A stretch of DNA of 64,000 bases from Rhizobium sp. TH2 (GTDB lineage Bacteria; Pseudomonadota; Alphaproteobacteria; Rhizobiales; Rhizobiaceae), in contig NZ_CP062231.1 of the NCBI RefSeq assembly GCF_024707525.1, positions 3,844,001-3,908,000 of the forward strand, read 5' to 3'. The position numbers were made by a program, and so were the translations under genes. This document shows, piece after piece, positions 35,534 to 44,413 of this stretch; position 1 is the stretch's first letter, and each line of letters begins with the position of its first letter. The notes below the pieces were generated by a model, which was not told where the DNA came from, searched no databases, and saw only the letters and a list, made by a program, of their open reading frames with translations.

Positions 35534-36457
35534 TCACCCCCGCGCCAGCAACGCCTCGACCTCGGCCAGATCCGGCATCGATGGCGCCGTCCCTGCCCGC
35601 GTCACCGAAATCCCGGCCACCGCCGAGCCGAAGCGCACCGCTTCGAGCGGACTCATGCCCTTGGAGAGCGCCGCCGCGAAGCCGCCGTTGAAGGCATCGC
35701 CCGCTCCGGTCGTTTCCTTCACCGGCCCGGCATTGAACGGCGCCACCAGCACGCTTTCCGTGGCGCTGTGATAGAGCGCGCCCTTTTCGCCGAGCGTGAT
35801 GATCGCCGTCTTGACGCCGAGTTCCAAGAGCCGCGCCGCCGCCACCCTGGCTTCCTCGACATTGGTCACCGGCAGGCCGGTCAATATCTCGGTCTCGGTC
35901 TCGTTGGGTGTCACGTAGTCGCAGAGCGCAAATACTGACTGGTCGAGTTTCTGTGCGGGCGCCGGATTGAGGACCGTCGCGGCCCCTCCAGCCCGCGCGA
36001 TCTTCAGCGCCCGCACGGCCGCATCAAGCGGTTGTTCGAGTTGTGTGACGAAGACCTTGGCGCCACCGATCAGGTCGGCCTGCGCATCCATGTCGGCGGG
36101 CGAGATGGTTGCCGCCGCCCCCGGCGACACGATGATGGCATTGTTGCCGGTGCCTTCTTCCACGAAGATATAGGCCGCACCCGTATAGCTCGATTTGTCG
36201 CGGCTGACGACCGGATGCACGCCGGCCTCGTCCCAGGTCTTCATCGCCATGTCGGCGAATGCATCGTCGCCGAGTTTGGAGAGGAACGCCGTGTCGCCGC
36301 CGGCCTTGGCCGCGGCGACCGCCTGGTTGGAACCCTTGCCGCCCGGACCAAGCGCAAAGCCGTTGCCGAGCAGGGTCTCGCCCATCTTCGGCTGGCGGGC
36401 GGCGCGATAGGCGGTGTCCGCAACGAAGACGCCGAGAATGACGATGTCGTGGCTCAT
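35534..36457 (-). CDS. rbsK: Ribokinase (PfkB family)
   Basis: Phosphorylates ribose or a similar sugar with ATP. The 307-residue protein has the PfkB motifs: substrate region GFALGPGGKGSNQAVAAAKAG near residue 35 and the C-terminal signature ETTGAGDAFNGGFAAALS with the catalytic aspartate. The start MSHDIVILGVF at 36457 fits the family, whereas the longer frame adds seven codons. It is 10 bp after the mutarotase gene and belongs to the leftward operon with it and the ABC ATPase. Substrate assignment is by family; another pentose or deoxyhexose is possible. Confidence 0.88.
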   Translation of the reverse strand: MSHDIVILGVFVADTAYRAARQPKMGETLLGNGFALGPGGKGSNQAVAAAKAGGDTAFLSKLGDDAFADMAMKTWDEAGVHPVVSRDKSSYTGAAYIFVEEGTGNNAIIVSPGAAATISPADMDAQADLIGGAKVFVTQLEQPLDAAVRALKIARAGGAATVLNPAPAQKLDQSVFALCDYVTPNETETEILTGLPVTNVEEARVAAARLLELGVKTAIITLGEKGALYHSATESVLVAPFNAGPVKETTGAGDAFNGGFAAALSKGMSPLEAVRFGSAVAGISVTRAGTAPSMPDLAEVEALLARG

Positions 36458-36467
36458 GTCAGTTGCC

Positions 36468-36923
36468 TCACTTGGCATCCGGCGGGATCACGCCCTTGGT
36501 CAGCACGAAGCAGCCATAGAAGCGGCGCTCGCCCGTCTGGATCACGCAATAGGCGTTCTTGGCCTTCTCGTAGAAGGCGAAGCGCTCGATCGATTTCAGC
36601 GGCCAGGATTTGCCCTCGGCCTTGTCGATCACGACCTGCACTTCCTGCTGCACCGGCGGCAGTTCGTTCGGTGAGCCGACGATTTCCATCCGCTCGGCGG
36701 CATTGTCGATGAATGTATCGAGCGGCATCAGCGACAGGATTGCCGCCGCGGCCTCGGCCGACGTCGTGTTCTCCATCCTGAGCAGCTTGCCGAGCACCGT
36801 CTGGCGAGCGATGGAATCGGCGGGGAAATTGGTGTCCGACAGAACAAGGTAATCGCCATGCCCCATGGCCTTCAGTGCGTAGAGCACGTCCGCGTTCAGC
36901 AGCGGCGAGATGTTCTTGAGCAT
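36468..36923 (-). CDS. RbsD/FucU-family sugar mutarotase
   Basis: A 151-residue protein interconverting ring forms of a sugar (D-ribose pyranase or L-fucose mutarotase). The start MLKNISPLLNADVLYALKAM and the GHGDYLVLSDTNFPA block with its conserved His and Asp are typical; so is the C-terminal FYGCFVLTKGVI. FucU-type length is longer than RbsD (about 139), so fucose-like substrates should be considered. With ribokinase beside it and ABC genes next door, it handles the imported sugar. Confidence 0.88.
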   Translation of the reverse strand: MLKNISPLLNADVLYALKAMGHGDYLVLSDTNFPADSIARQTVLGKLLRMENTTSAEAAAAILSLMPLDTFIDNAAERMEIVGSPNELPPVQQEVQVVIDKAEGKSWPLKSIERFAFYEKAKNAYCVIQTGERRFYGCFVLTKGVIPPDAK

Positions 36924-36948
36924 GTCATTCCTCCCAAATGCGTAGAAA

Positions 36949-38010
36949 TCAAATCCGCTTGCCGGTCGCGGTGTCGAAAATATGCGCCGCGTCCTTGCGC
37001 GGCTCGAGCTTGATCGTCTGGCCGGTGGTAAACGTGTGCCGCTCGCGGAACAGCACCAGCATGTCGTTGCCGCCGGCATGGACGAAGACCATGGTCTCCG
37101 AGCCGGTCGGCTCGATCACGCCCACCTTGGCCTCGAAGCCATCGTCTGCGAGCGCTATATGCTCCGGACGGATGCCGTAGGTGACATCCTGGCCCTCGGT
37201 AACCTGATGCTTGCTGCCTGCCGGCAGCAGCGTACCGCCGACATCGACGAATACCTCGCCGTTGATAATCTTCGCCTTGCCCTTGATCAGGTTCATGGAC
37301 GGCGAACCGATGAAGGTCGCGACGAACAAGTTGGCGGGATTGTCGTAGAGATCGAGCGGCGCGCCGACCTGCTCGACATTGCCGTCCTGCAGCACGACGA
37401 TCCGGTCAGCCATGGTCATGGCTTCCACCTGGTCATGCGTTACATAGACGGTCGTCGTCTTCAACCGCTGGTGCAGTTCCTTGATCTCCGTTCGCATCTG
37501 CACGCGCAACTTCGCGTCGAGATTGGAGAGCGGTTCGTCGAACAGGAAGACCTGCGGATTGCGCACGATGGCGCGCCCCATGGCCACGCGCTGGCGCTGG
37601 CCGCCGGACAATTGCCGTGGATAGCGGTCGAGATAGGGCGTCAGGCCGAGAATGTTGGCAGCCGATCTGACGCGCTCCTCCACCACGGCGGGATCGGTTT
37701 TTTTCAGCTTTAGCGAGAAGGCCATGTTATCCTTCACCTTCATATGCGGGTAGAGCGCATAGGACTGGAAGACCATGGCGATGTCGCGGTCGGAGGGCGG
37801 CACGTTGTTGACGACCTTGTCGCCGATCAGGATCTTGCCGCCGGTAATGCTCTCAAGCCCGGCTATCATGCGCAAAAGCGTGGATTTTCCGCATCCGGAC
37901 GGGCCGACCAGCACCACGAACTCGCCATCCGAGATATCGATATTGACCCCATGGATGATTTCCAAAGAGCCATACGCCTTGCGCACGTCACGCACCAGAA
38001 CCTGTGACAT
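36949..38010 (-). CDS. Carbohydrate ABC transporter ATP-binding protein (UgpC/MsmX type)
   Basis: ATPase of a CUT1-type importer, 353 residues. Walker [10 protein letters not shown] near residue 37, Q-loop [12 protein letters not shown], signature LSGGQRQRV near 134, Walker [17 protein letters not shown], and C-terminal TOBE/regulatory domain ending [10 protein letters not shown]. The GTG/ATG choice is settled by the start [14 protein letters not shown], which has a GGGGAGAGGGG ribosome site right before the ATG at 38010. It is first in the leftward operon and most likely drives the permeases encoded at 40253-42322. Confidence 0.9.
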   Translation of the reverse strand: MSQVLVRDVRKAYGSLEIIHGVNIDISDGEFVVLVGPSGCGKSTLLRMIAGLESITGGKILIGDKVVNNVPPSDRDIAMVFQSYALYPHMKVKDNMAFSLKLKKTDPAVVEERVRSAANILGLTPYLDRYPRQLSGGQRQRVAMGRAIVRNPQVFLFDEPLSNLDAKLRVQMRTEIKELHQRLKTTTVYVTHDQVEAMTMADRIVVLQDGNVEQVGAPLDLYDNPANLFVATFIGSPSMNLIKGKAKIINGEVFVDVGGTLLPAGSKHQVTEGQDVTYGIRPEHIALADDGFEAKVGVIEPTGSETMVFVHAGGNDMLVLFRERHTFTTGQTIKLEPRKDAAHIFDTATGKRI

Positions 38011-38469
38011 CCCCTCTCCCCCGGACCTTTTCGTCCGTGTCTGAACCTCAAGCCCGCCATTCGCGGATGCTACATATGGTTGTAGCTCCATGGCACGGCG
38101 GCCTCGCTCTTCCTGCCCGGTTTGCCGGTTCTCCCGCCGGGCATCCCAATGTCCTCTAACCGAGGGGAGAAAGCTTGTCCACTGGTTTTGAACCTGGTCA
38201 TTGCCGCAGCGCAACGCGAATGTTGCAATGCGGTGAGACGCTTGGGAAAAATCACCATTGACGCGTTTTGGTAAAAGGATTTACCTTGTTCTTCACGAGG
38301 GCATGAAAACAGCCCTTGGAGGCGTGCAGGAAATTGCTTCGGTTGTCCTTTTCTAGGGCGATAAAATACAGTTTGCGCGGGGCGGGATTGCTGTGCAAGA
38401 CTGCCGGCGACGGGTGGGGTGCGCGGGAGAATGCGCTCTGCCTTGACAACCTTAACGGGAGGATAAGGC
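38011..38469. promoter_or_regulatory. Divergent promoter region of the sugar-transport units
   Basis: 459 bp between the ATPase gene (left) and the binding-protein gene (right). No gene was accepted here. A 6 bp dyad GGTAAA-AGGA-TTTACC lies at 38270-38285 and could be a repressor site; the right half is AT-richer than the coding DNA. The regulator gene is not adjacent. Confidence 0.45.
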
Positions 38470-40131
38470 GTGAAAGTCAATCTTTATGAACTTCTAGCGA
38501 AGCAATCCATCAGCCGTCGCGGCTTGATGAAGGGCGCGGCGGGCGTCGCCGCAACGGCGGCGATGAGCTCGTCGATGATTGGCCTCGCTGGCCCGGCCTA
38601 CGCACAGGCCGTGGACCGCGCGGCGCTGCTCAAGGTTCCGGGCGTCGGCGCTGGGTCGCCGACGGATGCCGACTGGCAGAAGGTCGGTGAAATGTGCCTC
38701 GGCGCGACCAAGGCCAACGTCAAGGAAGGCGAGTTCAAGGGCGTCGAGCTCTCGTTCATGGGCCTCAACAACCAGAACCTCCACAACGTCCTGTTCCGCG
38801 GCCTGCTTTACGCCTGGGAGCAGTATACCGGTGCCAAGATCAACTGGATCGACCTTGCGCAGGCTGACTACAACGCCCGCCTGCAGCAGTCGATCGCCAC
38901 CGGCACCGTGGATTTCGACATTGCCGAAATGGGCGCACCCTTCGAGGGCGATGTCTGCGGCAAGGGTCTCGCATCCGTGATGCCGGATTGGGTCAAGACC
39001 CAGATCGACATGGACGACTATGTCGGCTACCTCAAGGCGCCTGTCGGCACCTGGGATGGCAAGACCTACCGCATCTCGGTCGATGGCGACTGCCACAACT
39101 TCAACTATCGTACCGACGTCTTCGCTTCCGCCGACCTCGCGAAAGCCTGGAAGGACGAAGGCAAAGAAGGCGATTTCGGCGTGCCGAAGACCTGGCAACA
39201 GGTGCAGGAAGTCACCAAGTTCCTCAAGGGCAAGCAGCACGATGGCCAGGATGTCTATGGCTATCTCGATGCACCCAAGGGCTGGGGCGGCTTCGGCTTC
39301 TACTTCCTGGCATCGCGCGCAACCGCCTATGCCAAGCATCCAGACGACAAGGCCTGGCTGTTCGACGCCGACACGATGAAGCCGCGCATCAACAATCCGG
39401 CCTGGGTTCGCACGATTCAGGACGTGATCGACGCGCTGCCGTCCGAACCGGCCGACCAGCTCAACGCCGATCCGGGCACGACTGCCTTCCAGCAGTTCCT
39501 GGCCGGCACCGGCTCGATGATCGCCTGGTGGGGTGACGTCGGCTCGTCCGCCAAGACCTCGGATGCATCCGTCGTTGGCGAAACCGTCGGCTTCTCGATC
39601 CTTCCGGGTTCGGACGACGTCTACAACTCCAAGACCGGCCAGTGGGACAAGCTCGCATCGGGCCCGAACTACGCACCGAACATGGCCTATATCGGCTGGG
39701 GTGTTTACGTCATGTCCCGTGTCGATTCCGATCCGGTCAAGCAGAAGGCCGCATGGTCTGCCGCTGCCCATCTCGGCGGCAAGGACATCTCGCTCTGGAC
39801 GGCTGCCTACCCCTCGGGTATGCAGCCTTACCGCAACTCGCATTTCAACATTCCGGAATGGGTCGCGGCAGGTTACGACGAAGCCTTCATCACGTCCTAC
39901 CTGAACTCGGAAAAAGACTCCTACAACCACCCGAATGCCGCTATCGAGCCCCGCATCCCGGGTATCTTCCAGTATTACTCGATCGCGGAAGACGAACTGG
40001 CGAAGATCTTCGCCGGCCAGATGTCCGCCCAGCAGGGTGCCGATAACATCGCCGCCGCCTGGGAGAAGCTGACCGACCAGATCGGCCGCGAAAAGCAGGT
40101 CGCGCTCTACAAGGCCTCGCTGGGCCTGTAG
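38470..40131 (+). CDS. Sugar ABC transporter substrate-binding protein (Tat-exported)
   Basis: A 553-residue periplasmic solute-binding protein of the family-1 (MalE-like) type. The N-terminus has a twin-arginine signal SISRRGLMKGAAGVAATAAM, cut after GPAYAQA near residue 46. The mature part has typical blocks such as GVELSFMGLNNQNL, RISVDGDCHNFNYRTDVF and IAWWGDVGSS. It is large for the family (450 is usual). It starts with GTG at 38470, preceded by GGGAGGATAAGG. The gene is followed by a strong hairpin, so it may be expressed more strongly than the permeases. Confidence 0.9.
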   Translation: MKVNLYELLAKQSISRRGLMKGAAGVAATAAMSSSMIGLAGPAYAQAVDRAALLKVPGVGAGSPTDADWQKVGEMCLGATKANVKEGEFKGVELSFMGLNNQNLHNVLFRGLLYAWEQYTGAKINWIDLAQADYNARLQQSIATGTVDFDIAEMGAPFEGDVCGKGLASVMPDWVKTQIDMDDYVGYLKAPVGTWDGKTYRISVDGDCHNFNYRTDVFASADLAKAWKDEGKEGDFGVPKTWQQVQEVTKFLKGKQHDGQDVYGYLDAPKGWGGFGFYFLASRATAYAKHPDDKAWLFDADTMKPRINNPAWVRTIQDVIDALPSEPADQLNADPGTTAFQQFLAGTGSMIAWWGDVGSSAKTSDASVVGETVGFSILPGSDDVYNSKTGQWDKLASGPNYAPNMAYIGWGVYVMSRVDSDPVKQKAAWSAAAHLGGKDISLWTAAYPSGMQPYRNSHFNIPEWVAAGYDEAFITSYLNSEKDSYNHPNAAIEPRIPGIFQYYSIAEDELAKIFAGQMSAQQGADNIAAAWEKLTDQIGREKQVALYKASLGL

Positions 40132-40150
40132 GACTGAACCGAAGAAATCG

Positions 40151-40188
40151 GAGGCTGGCGGCGGCAATCGCGTCGCCAGCCTCTTTTA
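40151..40188 (+). terminator. Intercistronic terminator / mRNA-stabilising hairpin
   Basis: GAGGCTGGCG (40151-40160) pairs perfectly with CGCCAGCCTC (40174-40183), then TTTTATT. It lies 19 bp after the binding-protein stop and before the permease start, which would make binding protein in excess over permeases, a known pattern in ABC operons. Confidence 0.82.
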
Positions 40189-40252
40189 TTGTATCTAATG
40201 GCAATGCTAAGCTCGGCGAGCTCGAGCCGGAGCACGGGCAGGACGGAATTAC

Positions 40253-41377
40253 ATGGCAGACAAGGACCTGTTGATCGATAGGCTCTACACCGTCAACACC
40301 GACGAGGAGATCCCGGCCAGCCGCAAGATGCTTGGCAAGCTGATCTTCTGGGGCGCGACGGTTCTATTGCTCGGCACCTTCCTCATCCAGTCGCTCTATG
40401 TCGCCGGCAAGATCAGCTTCGGTTTCGCCAACTGGCAGCCCGCGCTTTACGCCATCGTCATCTGGTGTCTCGGCCTTTGTGTGTCGCAGGTCATCATCCG
40501 TGGCGAAGCCGGCAAGAAGCTGCTCTTCGTCCTGCCCGCCTTTCTCTTCACCGTCTTCATGGTGATCTTCCCGACCCTGTTCGGGCTCTACATCGCCTTT
40601 ACCGATTGGAATCTCTCGGCTTTCGAGGGCCAGCATTTCAACGGCACCGACAACCTCGTCCAGATGTGGCACGATCCCTATTTCTGGAACGCGCTGATCA
40701 ACATGTTCTATTACTCGGTCGCGGTGATCGTCGAATATGCCATCGCCTTCGGCCTGGCGCTGCTGCTCAATGCCGAGATCCGGGCGCGTAAATTCTTCCG
40801 CGTCGCCTTCCTCCTGCCCTTCATGCTGTCGCCGGTCGCGGTGTCGTGGATGATCGGCAAGTCGCTCGGCGAATACCGTTTCGGACCGTTGGCGACCCTT
40901 GCCCGCGAACTCGGCTGGTCTCAGCCCGCCTTCTTCACCAATCCCATCATTGCCCGCATCTCGATCATGATGATGGATGCCTGGACCTATATCCCTTTCA
41001 TGATGATCATGCTGCTTGCCGGTCTCCAGGCGATGCCGAAGGAAGTACAGGAAGCCGCCCGCGTCGATGGCGCCACGCCCTGGCAGGCCTTCTGGAAGAT
41101 CACCTTCCCACTGATGCTGCCGGTTTCCATCACAGCCATCATCCTCCGCATCATCTTCAAGCTCAAGCTCGCCGATATCGTCATCAACGTCACCTCGGGC
41201 GGACCGGGCGGCGCGACCGATACCGTCACCAGCTTCATCTACCGCGAATATCGCGAGCGATCGAATGTCGGCTACGGCACCATGCTCGCCTTCGTCTATC
41301 TCGTGATCATCATCCTGTTCATCACCGGGCTCCTGAAGCTCGCGAGCAGGTGGACCATCGCGAACAGCAATGAATAG
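40253..41377 (+). CDS. Sugar ABC transporter permease, MalF/UgpA type
   Basis: Inner-membrane permease of 374 residues with an N-terminal extension of roughly 90 residues that contains two extra helices (FWGATVLLLGTFLIQSLYVA and a second). The core includes PTLFGLYIAFTDWNLSAF and the EAA loop EVQEAARVDGATPWQAFWKI that contacts the ATPase. About eight helices in all. It precedes the second permease by 12 bp. Confidence 0.92.
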   Translation: MADKDLLIDRLYTVNTDEEIPASRKMLGKLIFWGATVLLLGTFLIQSLYVAGKISFGFANWQPALYAIVIWCLGLCVSQVIIRGEAGKKLLFVLPAFLFTVFMVIFPTLFGLYIAFTDWNLSAFEGQHFNGTDNLVQMWHDPYFWNALINMFYYSVAVIVEYAIAFGLALLLNAEIRARKFFRVAFLLPFMLSPVAVSWMIGKSLGEYRFGPLATLARELGWSQPAFFTNPIIARISIMMMDAWTYIPFMMIMLLAGLQAMPKEVQEAARVDGATPWQAFWKITFPLMLPVSITAIILRIIFKLKLADIVINVTSGGPGGATDTVTSFIYREYRERSNVGYGTMLAFVYLVIIILFITGLLKLASRWTIANSNE

Positions 41378-41389
41378 GAAGTTCGAACC

Positions 41390-42322
41390 GTGACCGTCAC
41401 CGCCCAGACATTGCCCAAACTCCGCGAAATCCAGGACGAGGAAGCGGCGCCCAGGAAGTTCGACTTCTCCCGCATCTTCATCTATGGCGCGCTGTCGCTA
41501 TGGGCCATCGTCTGCCTGTTCCCGATCTATTGGACGGTTACCACCTCGTTCAAGGTCGCCAAGGACGTGCAGAAGGGCGCCATCGTGCCCTGGGTCGGCT
41601 ATAATCCGAACTGGCTCGGCTGGCGCTCGCTCGGCCTGTCGCCCGATACGATCGGCCGGCCCTCCACCGTGCGCAGCGAATTCATCGGCCGCTTCTTCAA
41701 CAGCGTCATCACCTCGGTCAGTGCCTCGCTGCTTGCCGTGCTGATCGGTTCGCTCGCCGCCTATGGCCTCAGCCGCTTCGCCTACAAGATCGGCTGGATG
41801 CGCAACAAGGACATTTCCTTCTTCTTCCTGTCGCAGCTCATCCTGCCGCCGGTCGTGCTGGCCCTGCCTTTCCTCGTGCTCTACAAGGAACTTGCACTGC
41901 TCGACACCACGGTCGGCCTGATCCTGCTCTATACGCTGATGGTGCTGCCGATCGTCATCTGGATCATGCGCGACCAGTTCGGCGGCATCCCGATCGAACT
42001 CGAGGAAGCGGCGCTTGTCGATGGCCTCTCCATCTGGGGCGCCTTCTTCCGCATCGTCTTCCCGCTCGCCGCCCCCGGCATGGTCGCGGCCTTCATCCTG
42101 GCGCTGGTACTCTGCTGGAACGAGTATTTCTTCGCCGCCCTGCTCACCGCCACGCATGGCAAGACGCTGCCCGTCATGGTCGCGAGCCAGACCGGCTCGC
42201 AGGGCATCAACTGGTGGTCGATGGCAGCTTTGTCAGCCGCAGCCATCGCACCGCTGGTGGTGATCGGCATCGTGCTCGAACGCTACATCATCAAGGGCAT
42301 GACCGCCGGCAGCGTGAAATAA
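41390..42322 (+). CDS. Sugar ABC transporter permease, MalG/UgpE type
   Basis: Second permease of the importer, 310 residues. It has six main helices, the segment FPIYWTVTTSFKVAKDVQKG after the first helix, and the EAA loop PIELEEAALVDGLSIWGAFF near the C-terminal half. It starts with GTG at 41390 (MTVTAQTLPKLREIQ), with GGAAG before it. Partner of the 40253-41377 permease; the ATPase comes from the divergent unit. Confidence 0.92.
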   Translation: MTVTAQTLPKLREIQDEEAAPRKFDFSRIFIYGALSLWAIVCLFPIYWTVTTSFKVAKDVQKGAIVPWVGYNPNWLGWRSLGLSPDTIGRPSTVRSEFIGRFFNSVITSVSASLLAVLIGSLAAYGLSRFAYKIGWMRNKDISFFFLSQLILPPVVLALPFLVLYKELALLDTTVGLILLYTLMVLPIVIWIMRDQFGGIPIELEEAALVDGLSIWGAFFRIVFPLAAPGMVAAFILALVLCWNEYFFAALLTATHGKTLPVMVASQTGSQGINWWSMAALSAAAIAPLVVIGIVLERYIIKGMTAGSVK

Positions 42323-42327
42323 CCGGC

Positions 42328-42353
42328 ACGGGTGCGGCACATCCCGCACCCGT
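42328..42353 (+). terminator. Hairpin after the permease operon
   Basis: ACGGGTGCGG / CCGCACCCGT, a perfect 10 bp stem with a 6-base loop, starts 6 bp after the permease stop. No T run follows, so it may stabilise the 3' end or need Rho. Confidence 0.6.
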
Positions 42354-42393
42354 CCACCGTCCTTCCGGCCATACGCGTCCGTGGCGATGGTCG

Positions 42394-43485
42394 TTATTTC
42401 ATCAGCCCAGCCGCCCTGAGAGCGTCATTGATGACCTTGGCGATCTTCCCATCCGGCGCTGCGCCGGTGGCATTCTCGCGGGGCCGCGCGTAACGCAATG
42501 CCCGTTCTATTATGGATGCCGTACCGTCCTGGCTTTTGCGCCCGTCGGTGCTGCCCCCGGCCTCCGCCTCTCTCACGTCCGCATCGGTCGCAAGCTTCCA
42601 CGACCGTGCAATCCGCACCGTGGAGGAGATGCCCGCCTCCAGCATGTATGGTCCGGCTTTTCCGATCGGTTCATCGCCACTTGCCGCCAGGGGAACGCCG
42701 TGACCCATACCCTGAATGGACCAGGTCTCGACCGCCTCCCGGCCCCGCGCGTCGAGCCAGACCTTGCGTGTATGGCCGTTGATGGTTTCGGTTCGCGAAA
42801 CCTCGCCCAGCGCATGTACCCCGCTCCACTGCGTGACGACCTGTTCGGCATTGCTCGGGCGAACCGTCTGGTCGTGCGTGCCGTGCCAGATCGAAACCGT
42901 CGGCCAGCGCCCCGCGTGTTTCGATGCACCCTTGAGCGTGGATTGCAGCTTCGCGGCATCAGGCGGATTGCGCCCCTGCATCCGCTCGAACGCCTCGCCG
43001 ACCGTGACCGCCGTGCCATAAGGCAATCCACCGATGAGCGCGCCTCCCGCGAATATGTCGGGATAGGTGGCCAGCATGACATTCGCCATCGCGCCGCCTG
43101 CCGACAGACCGGTGACGAAAATTCGTTCGGGATCGATCCCTTGCATCTGGACGAGATGGCCGATCATCTTGCGGATGGATAGCACTTCGCCCGCATCTCG
43201 CCTGATGTCTCCCGGTTCGAACCAGTTGAAGCAGAGATTGGCATTGTTCGACCGCTGCTGCTCCGGATAGAGCACCGCAAATCCACGCCGCTCTGCGAGC
43301 TGCGACCAGCCCGAGCCTGCCGCATAACCTTCCGCCGTCTGCGTGCAGCCATGGAGTGCCACGACAAGCGGTGTATTGGGAGCCATGATGGAAGGCAGGA
43401 ACAGCCAAGCTTTCAGCGATCCCGGATTGGAACCGAACCTGGCGATTTCGATCAGGCGCTGATCCTGCATGGGCTTGTCGAGCAT
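42394..43485 (-). CDS. PHB-depolymerase-family esterase
   Basis: An alpha/beta hydrolase of 363 residues in the Esterase_phb family. The oxyanion-side motif PLVVALHGCTQTAEGYA and nucleophile motif FVTGLSAGGAMANVML (GxSxG) are clear; the acid lies near HGTHDQTV and the His in IQGMGHGVPLA. There is no signal peptide in the N-terminus MLDKPMQDQRLIEIARFG, so it is probably intracellular. The start at 43485 has AAGGAG 7 bases upstream; the longer frame crosses the FMN reductase gene. The substrate may be polyhydroxyalkanoate or another ester such as feruloyl or acetyl groups. The C-terminal 60 residues are charged and low-complexity. Confidence 0.87.
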   Translation of the reverse strand: MLDKPMQDQRLIEIARFGSNPGSLKAWLFLPSIMAPNTPLVVALHGCTQTAEGYAAGSGWSQLAERRGFAVLYPEQQRSNNANLCFNWFEPGDIRRDAGEVLSIRKMIGHLVQMQGIDPERIFVTGLSAGGAMANVMLATYPDIFAGGALIGGLPYGTAVTVGEAFERMQGRNPPDAAKLQSTLKGASKHAGRWPTVSIWHGTHDQTVRPSNAEQVVTQWSGVHALGEVSRTETINGHTRKVWLDARGREAVETWSIQGMGHGVPLAASGDEPIGKAGPYMLEAGISSTVRIARSWKLATDADVREAEAGGSTDGRKSQDGTASIIERALRYARPRENATGAAPDGKIAKVINDALRAAGLMK

Positions 43486-43638
43486 TGTCGTCTCCTTGGG
43501 CGGCCAAATGGGCCCGAACCCCTCATGTGGGAACGAATGCTGCGACGCACAATGAATCTTTCGGAATTGTTCGCAATCGCACAAAGCCATCGCGTGACGG
43601 GCGGCCTCGTGATGTAGGGGCCTGGCCGGTGAAATTAG

Positions 43639-43668
43639 AAATGGCGCCGGAAGCTTCCGGCGCCATTT
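43639..43668. terminator. Perfect 30 bp palindromic terminator
   Basis: AAATGGCGCCGGAAG followed by its exact reverse complement. As RNA it forms a stem of up to 13 bp with a tight loop, 14 bp downstream of the FMN reductase stop. It lacks a good T run but would act in either direction. Confidence 0.7.
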
Positions 43669-43682
43669 GCATCGTGGTGGTG

Positions 43683-44261
43683 TCAGCCCGCCGCGCGCGC
43701 CGCCTTCAAAGCATTGGCCCACCAGACGAGCTCGTCCAGCAAGGTCTTGATGCCGGCTTCGATATGGGCGAGCTCGCGCAGGTTCTTGCCCTGCTGCCAG
43801 ACGGCCATGAAGTCGCCGCCGCCGATATGGACGCCGCTGCGGGTTGGTGCCATCTGCAGTTCGATGGCGATCGTCCTGAGATGCTCGGCGGCACGCGCCG
43901 CGCCCACGCTGCCGTAGCCGACGACGGCGGCCGGCTTCTTGTTCCATTCCGGATAGGCGAAATCGAAGGCGTTTTTCATCGGCGCCGTGATCGAGCGATT
44001 GTATTCCGCGATGACGAAAATATAGCCGTCGAACTCGCCGACCTTCTTCTGCCAGCGCTGGCCGACCTCGTTCTGGGTCGGCGCCCAGGCGTTGGAGGCG
44101 ACCTCGTTGAAGAACGGCAACGGCCATTCCTTGAGATCGACGATCTCGGTATCGATATCGTCCCGCGCCGAGGCGATGTCATGCACCCATGCCGCCGGTT
44201 TATCGCCGAAACGGTTGTCACGTATGCTGCTGATAATAATCGCAATTTTCGGCTTGGCCAT
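43683..44261 (-). CDS. NADPH-dependent FMN reductase
   Basis: A flavodoxin-like protein of 192 residues. It begins MAKPKIAIIISSIRDNRFGD with the flavin phosphate loop, has the EYNRSITAPMKNAFDF segment that lines the isoalloxazine, and VGYGSVGAARAAEHLR. Members reduce FMN or quinones with NADPH. The start at 44261 has a GGGAGATTG site just upstream. It is on the same strand as the ssu-like genes with a 152 bp gap after ssuB, and could supply FMNH2 to the monooxygenase at 47108-48460, the role of SsuE. The length and fold fit, but it is not proven. Confidence 0.85.
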   Translation of the reverse strand: MAKPKIAIIISSIRDNRFGDKPAAWVHDIASARDDIDTEIVDLKEWPLPFFNEVASNAWAPTQNEVGQRWQKKVGEFDGYIFVIAEYNRSITAPMKNAFDFAYPEWNKKPAAVVGYGSVGAARAAEHLRTIAIELQMAPTRSGVHIGGGDFMAVWQQGKNLRELAHIEAGIKTLLDELVWWANALKAARAAG

Positions 44262-44413
44262 ATCAATCTCCCTGGGTTGAATGGCCGCACCGTATGCCCT
44301 GTCATTGTCTTCCTCAATTGGCGGGATGGGAACGCTGTGTTCAACGGGTGTTGACAAGCTCAAGGGAGATTTCGCCGGCGGCATCGGGAGGAGACACCGC
44401 CGGCGCGACCGCT
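44262..44413. other. Gap between ssuB-like and FMN reductase genes
   Basis: 152 bp without a gene. The sequence GGCGGCATCGGG... CACCGCCGGCGCG near 44378-44405 is GC-rich with partial pairing (GCCGGCGG / CCGCCGGC) and may be a terminator of the ssu-like operon. Confidence 0.35.
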
